Assembly (NCBI GenBank): GCA_902363455.1
Contig: CABJAC010000001.1
Coordinates: forward strand, 868,001 to 932,000
Source of the DNA: Caryophanales bacterium
Lineage (GTDB): Bacteria; Bacillota; Bacilli; Exiguobacteriales; Exiguobacteriaceae
Length of the DNA stretch: 64,000 bases
Reading direction: 5' to 3'
Shown here in pieces: positions 56,881 to 64,000 of the stretch (within the stretch, counting starts at the first letter, position 1; each line of letters opens with the position of its first letter). A program made the translations under genes and the position numbers. The notes under the pieces are model-generated. The model searched no databases, was not told the origin of the DNA, and worked only from the letters and a program-made list of their open reading frames with translations.

Positions 56881-57996
56881 ATGAATTTGATGGATATCCA
56901 GCAATCACAGTCACTGAAGGCTAATACGAAGATAAACGGGAAAGACGTTTTAGGAAACGGCGGAGATTTTGCGGCGTTGCTTCAATATTTAGTGCAACCT
57001 AAAACGGATCTTTCTCAAGACGCCCTATTGGCCGACTCCGGAATTCTCAATACAGGAGAAAATCAAGTCGATGTGAAACCAATCGTCGAACAGTTACTGG
57101 CACAACCGGAAAAAATCCTTCAGCTGTTAGATCAACCGGAAATTGAAAAATTAACAGATGATCCTAAGAAGGCGATGGAAGTGATCCAGTTCATCAAAAC
57201 CATTCAAGCCGGACAGGTGGAACAGGCGGTCGATGCTTTTCAACAATTGCCGACAACTGTCCAGCAAACGATTGTCACGTCAGTAGCTTCCGTACTCGGA
57301 GTTCCGAAAGAAAACTTCTTATCAGCAGTAGATGTGACAGCAAAGAAAACAGCAACGGCTGATCCTTCTGATGTCACCAAGCTAATATCACAGAAGCCAC
57401 TCGCCGGTTCTTTTAATACAGCACGAACCGAAACAGTGGGAACGGTTGCGAGACCGGAAAGTGGAAGTGACTTTAAAAAGAATCTGGAGCTGTTGAAAGG
57501 ACCGTCTGAGCCGGAAGGAAAAGAACTGGTCACAGCATTAAATGGATTGAAATTGAATCGCTTAAATAGTGCGATGCCGGTCCTGTCCCGTGCCTCTCAT
57601 CCGACTTCTGGTGTTGACGAACAATTAGCCAACCGGATCGAAGCAGCGCTGAAGCAAGCACCGTTCTTAAAAGGTGCCGACGGTTCAACCCGGATGTCGA
57701 TTCGTCTGTATCCGGAGCAACTGGGAGAAGTGGTAGTTCAACTCGACCGGAAAGAAGGTGTGTTGACCGTCAAATTGTTTGCTGCGACAGAACAAGCCAG
57801 ACAGTTGATTGATCAACAACTCGGTAAACTGCACACTTCACTGCAACCACAAGCTCCATTCGTCAAAATCGAGACAGGGATGCTCGCTGCCAGTCTGAAA
57901 GAGTTCGATCAGGGGCTGCCGCAAGAACGACAGGAACGGCAGCAGGAAGAACCTGTGCCACACGAAGAAGAACCAGAGGAGGATGAAGATGACTGA
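56881..57996 (+). CDS. fliK: flagellar hook-length control protein FliK
   Basis: A 371-residue export-switch ruler. The N-terminal two thirds are low in conserved features. The C-terminal Flg_hook domain (about 255-345) has [30 protein letters not shown] and [12 protein letters not shown]. The end is strongly acidic (EEPEEDEDD), and that stretch of DNA also encodes the flgD ribosome binding site. Identity rests on domain and position between the MotE-like gene and flgD. Confidence 0.93.
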   Translation: MNLMDIQQSQSLKANTKINGKDVLGNGGDFAALLQYLVQPKTDLSQDALLADSGILNTGENQVDVKPIVEQLLAQPEKILQLLDQPEIEKLTDDPKKAMEVIQFIKTIQAGQVEQAVDAFQQLPTTVQQTIVTSVASVLGVPKENFLSAVDVTAKKTATADPSDVTKLISQKPLAGSFNTARTETVGTVARPESGSDFKKNLELLKGPSEPEGKELVTALNGLKLNRLNSAMPVLSRASHPTSGVDEQLANRIEAALKQAPFLKGADGSTRMSIRLYPEQLGEVVVQLDRKEGVLTVKLFAATEQARQLIDQQLGKLHTSLQPQAPFVKIETGMLAASLKEFDQGLPQERQERQQEEPVPHEEEPEEDEDD

Positions 57997-58459
57997 TTCA
58001 ATCAAAAATGATACATCGTCTTTCCAATTACCGGAGAAAACAAAAACACCTTCCAGTAATTCGATGGATAAAGACATGTTCATGAAAATCTTAATCGCCC
58101 AACTCTCCAACCAAGATCCGACGGCACCGATGGAGGATAAAGAATTCATTTCTCAGATGGCTCAGTTTTCTTCCCTTGAGCAAATGCAAGCAATCGGCAA
58201 AGGGATCGATACGATGATGTTGAACCAGCATGCAGGTGCATTGATGACATACAGTAATTTGATTGGAAAAACAGTCAGTTATGAAAGTGAATCAACGGAA
58301 AAGGATGCATCAGGAAAAAACGTGTCTTCCACTGTGAAAGAAACGGCAAATGTCTTGAGTGTCAAACGGGACGGAGCAGACGTCATCGCTGAATTGTCAA
58401 ACGGGAAAAGCGTCAGTGTCTATGAATTGACAGAGATCAAAACAAAGGAGGAAAAATAA
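57989..58459 (+). CDS. flgD: flagellar hook scaffold protein FlgD
   Basis: A 156-residue cap protein for hook assembly. The core motif [38 protein letters not shown] (about 28-66) is diagnostic. ATG 57989 is chosen because AGAGGAGG is seven bases upstream; an ATG at 57983 is too close to it. It lacks the C-terminal domain of longer FlgDs, as is common in Bacillus relatives. Overlaps flgE by one base. Confidence 0.95.
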   Translation: MTDSIKNDTSSFQLPEKTKTPSSNSMDKDMFMKILIAQLSNQDPTAPMEDKEFISQMAQFSSLEQMQAIGKGIDTMMLNQHAGALMTYSNLIGKTVSYESESTEKDASGKNVSSTVKETANVLSVKRDGADVIAELSNGKSVSVYELTEIKTKEEK

Positions 58460-59358
58460 TGTTACGTTCAATGTATTCAGGAATCAGTGGGTTAAAGAAC
58501 TTCCAAACGAAACTAGACGTCGTCGGGAATAACATCGCGAACGTCAATACGTTCGGTTACAAAAAAGGCCGTGTCACGTTCAAGGATTTAGTTAACCAAT
58601 CGGTTGGTTCTGCTTCAGGCGCAGGCGGCGGAGTCGGGGGAACAAACCCGAAACAAGTCGGTCTCGGGGCATCGATGTCGACGGTCGATAACGTCTACAA
58701 CCAAGGCGCACTTCAAAATACAGGCCGGACACTTGATGTCGGGATTTCAGGTGAAGGATTCTATCAGGTGATGACAGCGGAAGGTGTTCGTTATTCCCGT
58801 TCTGGTAACTTCTATACAGATTTACAAGGTAACATCGTTACTGGTGACGGAAACTACTTGATTGGTCTTCCTGATCCCCGTCCGACGCCTTTGCCAGCGG
58901 TACCTGCGAATCAAGGTGGATTGCAGGCTAATACCTATGATGCCCAAGGGAAAAAAGAGGCTACTAGCCCTACCGGAAACTATATAAAATTAACCATTCC
59001 AACCGGAGCACAGAACTTAGCTGTCGGAAAAGATGGTTTAGTAACATTTGTTGATTCGACAGGTGCATTGCAACGTGTCGGCTATGTCTCTATGGCGAAC
59101 TTCGCGAACCCGGGCGGTCTTGAAAAATCAGGCGTAAACTTATTTGCTGCTTCACAAAACTCAGGTCCAGCAGCAAGTGGAACGCCTAGTACAAACGGTC
59201 TCGGTCAATTGACATCCGGGACACTTGAGATGTCAAACGTCGATTTGTCGGAAGAATTTACGGAAATGATCATTGCGCAACGTGGATTCCAGGCCAATAC
59301 GCGGATCATCACAACATCTGACCAAATTTTAGAAGAACTCGTCAATCTCAAACGATGA
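58459..59358 (+). CDS. flgE: flagellar hook protein FlgE/basal-body rod FlgG-type
   Basis: A 299-residue hook protein. N-terminal rod motif LDVVGNNIANVNTFGYKKGRVTF (about 19), a central domain (GISGEGFYQVMTAEGVRYSRSGNF) and the C-terminal GTLEMSNVDLSEEFTEMIIAQRGFQANTRIITTSDQILEELVNL. Hook function is assigned by position after flgD; family members are hard to separate from FlgG by sequence alone. Confidence 0.93.
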   Translation: MLRSMYSGISGLKNFQTKLDVVGNNIANVNTFGYKKGRVTFKDLVNQSVGSASGAGGGVGGTNPKQVGLGASMSTVDNVYNQGALQNTGRTLDVGISGEGFYQVMTAEGVRYSRSGNFYTDLQGNIVTGDGNYLIGLPDPRPTPLPAVPANQGGLQANTYDAQGKKEATSPTGNYIKLTIPTGAQNLAVGKDGLVTFVDSTGALQRVGYVSMANFANPGGLEKSGVNLFAASQNSGPAASGTPSTNGLGQLTSGTLEMSNVDLSEEFTEMIIAQRGFQANTRIITTSDQILEELVNLKR

Positions 59359-59591
59359 TTACCTTAACGACATTACGTGATGCACCGCTCGTCTTGAATG
59401 CGATTTTAATCGAAGCGGTCCGGTCGACACCTGATACGACGATTCAGTTGGTCGGTGGACAGACATATGTCGTAAAGGAAACGTTGGAAGAGGTAAAAGC
59501 AGCGACCATCGACTTTTACCGACAAGTCGGATTAACGGGCTTGAACAGTGTTAGGAGGCTCGAAGATGGAAGAAGAAAAGAAAAAGAGTAA
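59355..59591 (+). CDS. swrD: FlbD/SwrD family protein
   Basis: A 78-residue protein of the FlbD family, beginning MITLTTLRDAPLVLNAILIEAV with the TPDTTIQLVGGQTYVVKETLEEV core. In B. subtilis the corresponding SwrD raises flagellar motor power for swarming. It overlaps flgE by four bases and extends 26 bases into fliL. Confidence 0.9.
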   Translation: MITLTTLRDAPLVLNAILIEAVRSTPDTTIQLVGGQTYVVKETLEEVKAATIDFYRQVGLTGLNSVRRLEDGRRKEKE

Positions 59592-60015
59592 ATTAAAACT
59601 CCCGATCATCATGATTGTAGTCGCATTGATGATGGTCGGAGCGGGCTATATGCTCTCGAAGTATCTACTGGCGAGTGACCCGACGGAAGCCAAAGTCGAA
59701 CAGCCGACCGGTGCGGAGCTGGAAGAGCGAAGTTTTCAAACGGACGACCTAACGACAAATATCGCGGACGAACGGTTCTTAAACGTCCAGTTCACGATCG
59801 TGACGGATGACGTCACAACGCGGGAAGAACTCGAATTACGGAAATTCCAAATCAACAACATCATCTTAGGCGATTTGGCTTCGATGAAAAAACAAGATTT
59901 GGATTCTAAACAAGACATGGCAAAGCTGGAAGAAAAATTACGGGGGCAATTCAAAAAGCTTCTGCAAGAAGGCGATGTTCAACGTGTCTATACAACGAAA
60001 AAAATCATCCAGTGA
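59566..60015 (+). CDS. fliL: flagellar basal body-associated protein FliL
   Basis: A 149-residue inner-membrane protein surrounding the stator. Basic N-terminus, one membrane helix (about 14-34), then the extracellular stomatin-like domain (TTNIADERFLNVQFTIVTDD to QRVYTTKKIIQ). AGGAGG lies seven bases before ATG 59566, inside swrD. Confidence 0.93.
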   Translation: MEEEKKKSKLKLPIIMIVVALMMVGAGYMLSKYLLASDPTEAKVEQPTGAELEERSFQTDDLTTNIADERFLNVQFTIVTDDVTTREELELRKFQINNIILGDLASMKKQDLDSKQDMAKLEEKLRGQFKKLLQEGDVQRVYTTKKIIQ

Positions 60016-60024
60016 GGTGGGCGC

Positions 60025-61008
60025 ATGAGCGAAGTATTATCACAACATGAAATTGACGCCCTGCTATCAGCCATTTCAAGCGGAGATATGGAAGTTGAAG
60101 AAATACGCAGTCAAGAAGAGGAACGACGGGTAAAAGTATACGACTTTAAACGTGCGTTACGATTCTCGAAAGATCAGATGCGTAACCTGACGCGAATTCA
60201 TGAACAATTCGCACGGGTTCTGACGACGCATTTCTCCGCACAGCTCAGAACATATGTCCAATTTACCGTCAATACAGTGGAACAACTACCGTACGACGAA
60301 TTTATCCATTCGATTCCGAACATGACATTGATCAATCTTGTAAATCTTCATCCACTCGACGGACGGGTTATTTTTGAAGTAAACCCGAATATTGCGTATG
60401 CGATGCTGGACCGCCTGCTTGGCGGACCAGGTGAAGGAATGAACAAGATTGAAAATTTGACGGAAATCGAAACACGGATTTTGACACAATTGTTTAAACG
60501 CGCTTTTGTTCAATATGGGGCGGCATGGGAGTCAATCGCTGAGATTGAAGCCGAATATGACGATTTGGAAATCAATCCGCAATTTCTGCAACTCGTTTCA
60601 CCGAATGAAACCGTCATTCTTGTCTCGATTTACGTGACGGTCGGTGAAGTGAGTGGCACGTTAAATGTCTGTTTGCCGTTTGTGACACTCGAACCGATCA
60701 TTCCGAAATTATCGAGTCATTTTTGGATGCAACAGGAAAAAAGAAAGTCAGCCGATAACCAAGAGTCAGAACATATGCAAACACAGTTGATGGGATCAGT
60801 CGTCGATTTGAAAGCAGTGCTCGGCCAGACGGAACTGTCGTTTGGAGAATTGTTACACCTCGAGGTAGGCGATTGCCTGTCCCTCCAGACACGTACATCC
60901 GATCCGGTTGAATTGTTCGTCGATGATCGGAAAATGTTTAAAGCGCGACCTGGTCTGAATGGGAAGCATCTCGCTTTACAAGTCTTACAACGAATTGAGG
61001 AGGAATAA
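60025..61008 (+). CDS. fliM: flagellar motor switch protein FliM
   Basis: A 327-residue C-ring protein. The N-terminal CheY-P-binding peptide VLSQHEIDALLSAI (3-16), CheC-like middle domain with GGPGEGMNK and LNLV-type helices, and a C-terminal SpoA/SpoP domain (about 250-327, GSVVDLKAVLGQTELSFGEL). GAGGTGG precedes the ATG. Confidence 0.97.
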   Translation: MSEVLSQHEIDALLSAISSGDMEVEEIRSQEEERRVKVYDFKRALRFSKDQMRNLTRIHEQFARVLTTHFSAQLRTYVQFTVNTVEQLPYDEFIHSIPNMTLINLVNLHPLDGRVIFEVNPNIAYAMLDRLLGGPGEGMNKIENLTEIETRILTQLFKRAFVQYGAAWESIAEIEAEYDDLEINPQFLQLVSPNETVILVSIYVTVGEVSGTLNVCLPFVTLEPIIPKLSSHFWMQQEKRKSADNQESEHMQTQLMGSVVDLKAVLGQTELSFGELLHLEVGDCLSLQTRTSDPVELFVDDRKMFKARPGLNGKHLALQVLQRIEEE

Positions 61009-61009
61009 C

Positions 61010-62137
61010 ATGAGCGATATGCTTTCGCAAGATGAAATCGATGCGTTATTACGCGGGACCCCATCATCTGAAGAACCCATGGACACAGATTTGGAAGATG
61101 AACTTAGTCAATTAGACGATATGGAGATTGATGCGCTTGGTGAAGTCGGGAATATTTCGCTTGGCAATTCAGCGACAGCTTTGTCGGCTTTATTGAATCA
61201 AAAGGTTGAAATCACAACACCGCATGTCCGGATGATTTCGATGGAAGAGTTACGGAGCCGGTATCCGATTCCACACGTGGCTCTTCGTGTCGGGTATACC
61301 GAAGGGTTCAAAGGAGAAAATGTGCTGATCTTGACACAACGGGATGCGTCCATCATTGCGAATTTAATGATGGGTGGAGACGGTGTCATAGATGAAAGCT
61401 TAGAAATGGAACCGATTGCGTTATCAGCGGTTCAAGAAGCGATGAACCAAATGATGGGTGCAGCCGCAACGTCGATGTCGACGGTCTTCTCGATGCGCAT
61501 CGATATTTCACCGCCCGCGGTTGAAATTTTTGATTTCTCTCAAGAAAAAAGTATCGTTGACAGCTTCTCTTTGTGGGAAAATATGGTTATCATTGAGTTT
61601 GATTTAAAAATCGGGACATTGATCGATTCGAAAATCGTCCAATTGGCTCCGCTTGAGTTTTCAAAACAGCTGATTCAAAAGTTGTTTAATGCGAGTACGA
61701 CAACGACAGAAGCAGCACCAAGCGCACCAATCGAACCGGTACGGGAACAGCCGGCAGCACCTCAGCCGCAACCCCAACCGGAACCACGATACGAAGCACC
61801 ACCGGCACCTAAAAAAGAACCGGTTGGAGTCAGTCCGGTTCAATTTGGTCAGTTTTCTGATGTGCAACAGGAAGGACCTCCCGGAAATATCGGAATGTTG
61901 TATGATGTTCCGTTAAACGTAACGGTTGAACTCGGACGAACGCGCCGGTCAGTCCGAGATATTTTGGAACTCACCCAAGGTTCCATCATTGAACTGGATA
62001 AATTAGCAGGTGAGCCTGTTGACGTATTTGTGAACAACACGTTGATTGCAACAGGAGAAGTAGTAGTCATCGAAGAAAACTTCGGTGTCCGGATTACAGA
62101 GATCGTCAATACAAAAGAACGTCTGCGGATGTTCTAA
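61010..62137 (+). CDS. fliY: flagellar motor switch phosphatase FliY
   Basis: A 375-residue C-ring protein and CheY-P phosphatase. N-terminal EIDALLRG peptide repeats the FliM-type CheY-binding site. Two CheC-like active sites with the E-x2-N pattern are present (ALGEVGNISLGNSA about 42-55; SAVQEAMNQMMGAA about 140-153). A Pro/Gln/Glu-rich linker (about 235-290) leads to a SpoA domain like FliN. ATG 61010 follows GAGGAGG, one base after fliM. Confidence 0.95.
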   Translation: MSDMLSQDEIDALLRGTPSSEEPMDTDLEDELSQLDDMEIDALGEVGNISLGNSATALSALLNQKVEITTPHVRMISMEELRSRYPIPHVALRVGYTEGFKGENVLILTQRDASIIANLMMGGDGVIDESLEMEPIALSAVQEAMNQMMGAAATSMSTVFSMRIDISPPAVEIFDFSQEKSIVDSFSLWENMVIIEFDLKIGTLIDSKIVQLAPLEFSKQLIQKLFNASTTTTEAAPSAPIEPVREQPAAPQPQPQPEPRYEAPPAPKKEPVGVSPVQFGQFSDVQQEGPPGNIGMLYDVPLNVTVELGRTRRSVRDILELTQGSIIELDKLAGEPVDVFVNNTLIATGEVVVIEENFGVRITEIVNTKERLRMF

Positions 62138-62149
62138 GGAGGAAATAGG

Positions 62150-62515
62150 ATGAGTGCAAAAGTTTTGATCGTAGATGATGCAGCTTTCATGCGAATGATG
62201 ATTAAGGAAATTTTATCGAAAAACGGATATGACGTAGTAGGAGAAGCGGAAAACGGTCGCGAAGCCGTTGCGAAGTATAAAGAATTATCACCGGATCTCG
62301 TTACACTGGATATCACAATGCCGGAAATGGACGGGATTTCTGCCTTAAAAGAAATTAAAGCCTTTAACCCGGCTGCTAAAGTCATCATGTGTTCTGCGAT
62401 GGGACAACAATCGATGGTTATTGATGCGATTCAAGCCGGAGCAAAAGACTTTATCGTTAAACCGTTCCAAGCAGACCGTGTACTTGAAGCCGTTTCGAAA
62501 ACTGTTTCGTCATGA
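62150..62515 (+). CDS. cheY: chemotaxis response regulator CheY
   Basis: A 121-residue single receiver domain. Acidic pocket VDDAAF (Asp9, Asp10), phospho-acceptor Asp in TLDITMPEMDG (about 53), switch residues in MCSAMGQ and Lys in FIVKPF. GGAGG precedes the ATG. Its position between fliY and fliO is the Bacillus one. Confidence 0.96.
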   Translation: MSAKVLIVDDAAFMRMMIKEILSKNGYDVVGEAENGREAVAKYKELSPDLVTLDITMPEMDGISALKEIKAFNPAAKVIMCSAMGQQSMVIDAIQAGAKDFIVKPFQADRVLEAVSKTVSS

Positions 62516-63006
62516 AAAGACTGACCTGTTTGACCTGTCTTTTTCTGTTATTGCTGATGCATCATGTCGGTGCCGAAACAGTGGAAGAGAAGCTTAATCC
62601 ATCTAAGAAAAATGAACCTACAACACAACAGGTCGACGGGTCATCGAATGTAGTCACGGGGATAAAAGTCGTCGTGTCTCTCGTAGTCTTAATCGGCGGA
62701 TTTCTTTTGGTCGCCCGTTTCATCAATGAACGAACGAGAGGCGTCCGTCAATCAAGCCGTCTGTCTCATCTTGGAGGCATTCCGCTTGGAAAAGACCGAT
62801 CCGTTCAGCTGGTAAAGGTTCAGGGCAAGATTTATGTCGTCGGTGTCGGTCAAAACGTTGAGTTGCTCGACACGATTGAAGAAGAGGATGAATGGGCATC
62901 GACAACTGATGTACCAGACCAATCACATACGTCACATGCATCTCCGTTTTTGGAATCGTTTAAGCAACAGCTTGACCAGTTCCAAAAGAATCGAGGGCAA
63001 TCATGA
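62512..63006 (+). CDS. fliO: flagellar biosynthesis protein FliO/FliZ
   Basis: A 164-residue protein with a signal-like N-terminus (about 1-21), a short outer segment, one membrane helix (about 46-66) and a cytoplasmic FliO domain (SRLSHLGGIPLGKDRSVQLVKV, YVVGVGQNVELLDTI). In B. subtilis it is named fliZ. Helps assembly of the FliP ring; overlaps both cheY and fliP by four bases. Confidence 0.92.
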   Translation: MKRLTCLTCLFLLLLMHHVGAETVEEKLNPSKKNEPTTQQVDGSSNVVTGIKVVVSLVVLIGGFLLVARFINERTRGVRQSSRLSHLGGIPLGKDRSVQLVKVQGKIYVVGVGQNVELLDTIEEEDEWASTTDVPDQSHTSHASPFLESFKQQLDQFQKNRGQS

Positions 63007-63671
63007 CAACGATTGAAAATCTGATTTCACTGGATACGCCGTCGGGAACGGCGACCTCGGTTAAATTATTAGTATTACTTACTTTATTATCGTTAGCACC
63101 GTCCTTATTAATTTTAATGACTTGTTTTACGCGTGTTATCGTCGTATTATCGTTTGTCCGTTCGGCACTTGGAACACAACAAACTCCACCGAACCAATTA
63201 CTCGTGGGTCTTGCATTATTCATTACATTATTCGTCATGGCACCCGTTTTGACGGAACTGAATACGACTGCGTTACAACCGTATATGGATGAAAAGATCA
63301 GCCAAGACGAAGCGTTTGATAAAGCGGGTGGAACGATGAAACGGTTCATGTCTCAATACACACGAAGTGACGATTTGGAACTATTCCTGAAGTATGGAAA
63401 TTATGAGAAACCGGAAAAGGTAGAAGATATTCCACTCGTCGCCCTTGTGCCGGCTTATGCAATCAGTGAACTGAAGACAGCTTTTCAGATCGGCTTCATG
63501 ATTTTTATTCCGTTTCTTGTCATTGATATGGTAGTTTCAAGTGTTTTGATGTCAATGGGAATGATGATGTTGCCGCCGGTCATGATCGCCTTACCGTTTA
63601 AATTATTGTTATTCATTCTAGTGGATGGTTGGCATTTGATTGTCGAGTCACTGCTGGTCAGCATGCGATAG
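63003..63671 (+). CDS. fliP: flagellar export gate protein FliP
   Basis: A 222-residue export-gate protein with four membrane helices. LLLTLLSLAPSLLILMTCFTR-type first helix, TPPNQLLVGLALFITLFVM and C-terminal AFQIGFMIFIPFLVIDMVVSSVLMSMGMMMLPP are the family signature. Begins inside the fliO stop. Confidence 0.96.
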   Translation: MTTIENLISLDTPSGTATSVKLLVLLTLLSLAPSLLILMTCFTRVIVVLSFVRSALGTQQTPPNQLLVGLALFITLFVMAPVLTELNTTALQPYMDEKISQDEAFDKAGGTMKRFMSQYTRSDDLELFLKYGNYEKPEKVEDIPLVALVPAYAISELKTAFQIGFMIFIPFLVIDMVVSSVLMSMGMMMLPPVMIALPFKLLLFILVDGWHLIVESLLVSMR

Positions 63672-63681
63672 GGGGGAAGAC

Positions 63682-63954
63682 ATGACGCAGGAAATGATCA
63701 TTCAATTAGCCAGTTCGGCTGTTTGGACTTTATTAAAAGTTTCGGCGCCGCTCTTGCTGGTTTCACTCGTCGTCGGTCTTCTCGTCAGCATTCTGCAGGC
63801 GACGACCCAAATTCAAGAGCAAACCTTATCGTTTGTTCCGAAAATTGTTGCTGTTTTCTTAGCACTTGTCTTTTTCGGACCATGGATTATGGAAGAATTA
63901 AAAACGTTCACGATTGAGATTTTTAAACAGATTGCTGAGGTCTCGAGAAAATGA
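63682..63954 (+). CDS. fliQ: flagellar export gate protein FliQ
   Basis: A 90-residue protein with two membrane helices, starting MTQEMIIQLASSAVWTLLK and with LVSILQATTQIQEQTLSFVPKIVAV, typical of FliQ. ATG 63682 follows GGGGGG; the upstream frame lies in fliP. It overlaps fliR by four bases. Confidence 0.96.
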   Translation: MTQEMIIQLASSAVWTLLKVSAPLLLVSLVVGLLVSILQATTQIQEQTLSFVPKIVAVFLALVFFGPWIMEELKTFTIEIFKQIAEVSRK

Positions 63955-64000
63955 CGTTACTGTCTTTTGTCAGTGTCTTTTTACTGGTATTTGGCCGGAT
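63951..64000 (+). CDS. fliR: flagellar export gate protein FliR (5' part)
   Basis: The first 16 codons (MTLLSFVSVFLLVFGR) match the hydrophobic FliR N-terminus, in the expected place after fliQ and sharing ATGA with its stop. The gene runs off the window. Confidence 0.85.
   Translation, partial: MTLLSFVSVFLLVFGR

Overview
This window is core chromosome of a low- to mid-GC, motile, Gram-positive Bacillota bacterium of the Bacillales type. The gene order follows the Bacillus subtilis block from rqcH (yloA) through gmk, priA, fmt, prpC/prkC, recG, fapR, smc, ffh, rplS, sucCD, topA and codY into the fla/che operon. Genes that sit in this block in B. subtilis but are missing here (spoVM, remA, rlmN, khpA/ylqC, ylqD) suggest a non-sporulating relative. 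Exiguobacterium is my best inference from order and protein style, not something I could verify. I see no insertion sequences, prophage, CRISPR arrays, tRNA or rRNA genes.

Layout. 1-108: the 3' end of an unidentified gene, converging on rqcH (minus strand). 2022-9139: a tightly coupled run gmk-rpoZ-coaBC-priA-def::fmt-rsmB, in which peptide deformylase and methionyl-tRNA formyltransferase are one continuous reading frame. 9178-13436: the PrpC/PrkC phosphatase-kinase pair, rsgA and rpe. 13465-14802: a TPP riboswitch with an intrinsic terminator in front of thiT-thiN. 14868-16600: two minus-strand genes, an amino acid permease whose promoter overlaps a perfect cre (CcpA) site, and rpmB. 16884-22616: asp23-like gene, fakA, sdaAB-sdaAA, recG. 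22620-26234: the FapR-controlled lipid operon fapR-plsX-fabD-fabG plus acpP. 26294-27307: rnc and a convergent DUF1128 gene. 27433-35950: smc-ftsY, ylxM-ffh, rpsP, rimM-trmD and rplS with an L19 leader. 36051-41807: lepB, rbgA, rnhB, ylqG-ylqH, sucCD. 41872-49926: dprA, topA, trmFO, xerC, hslV-hslU, codY. 50174-64000: the flagellar basal-body/hook/export operon flgB to fliR, cut off by the window edge.

Themes. Many neighbours overlap by four bases (ATGA), implying translational coupling. Feedback circuits can be read directly in the DNA: TPP riboswitch upstream of the enzyme that makes TPP, FapR box in front of fapR, L19 leader before rplS, cre in the permease promoter, and a possible CodY box between codY and the flagellar operon. 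The observations I consider most worth a second look are the def::fmt fusion (its junction looks like a resolved ATGA overlap), the stand-alone FliK-C-like/FlhB-C-like pair ylqG-ylqH located away from the flagellar operon, and the N-terminus of HslV, which lacks the Ser-containing start I recall for B. subtilis ClpQ.
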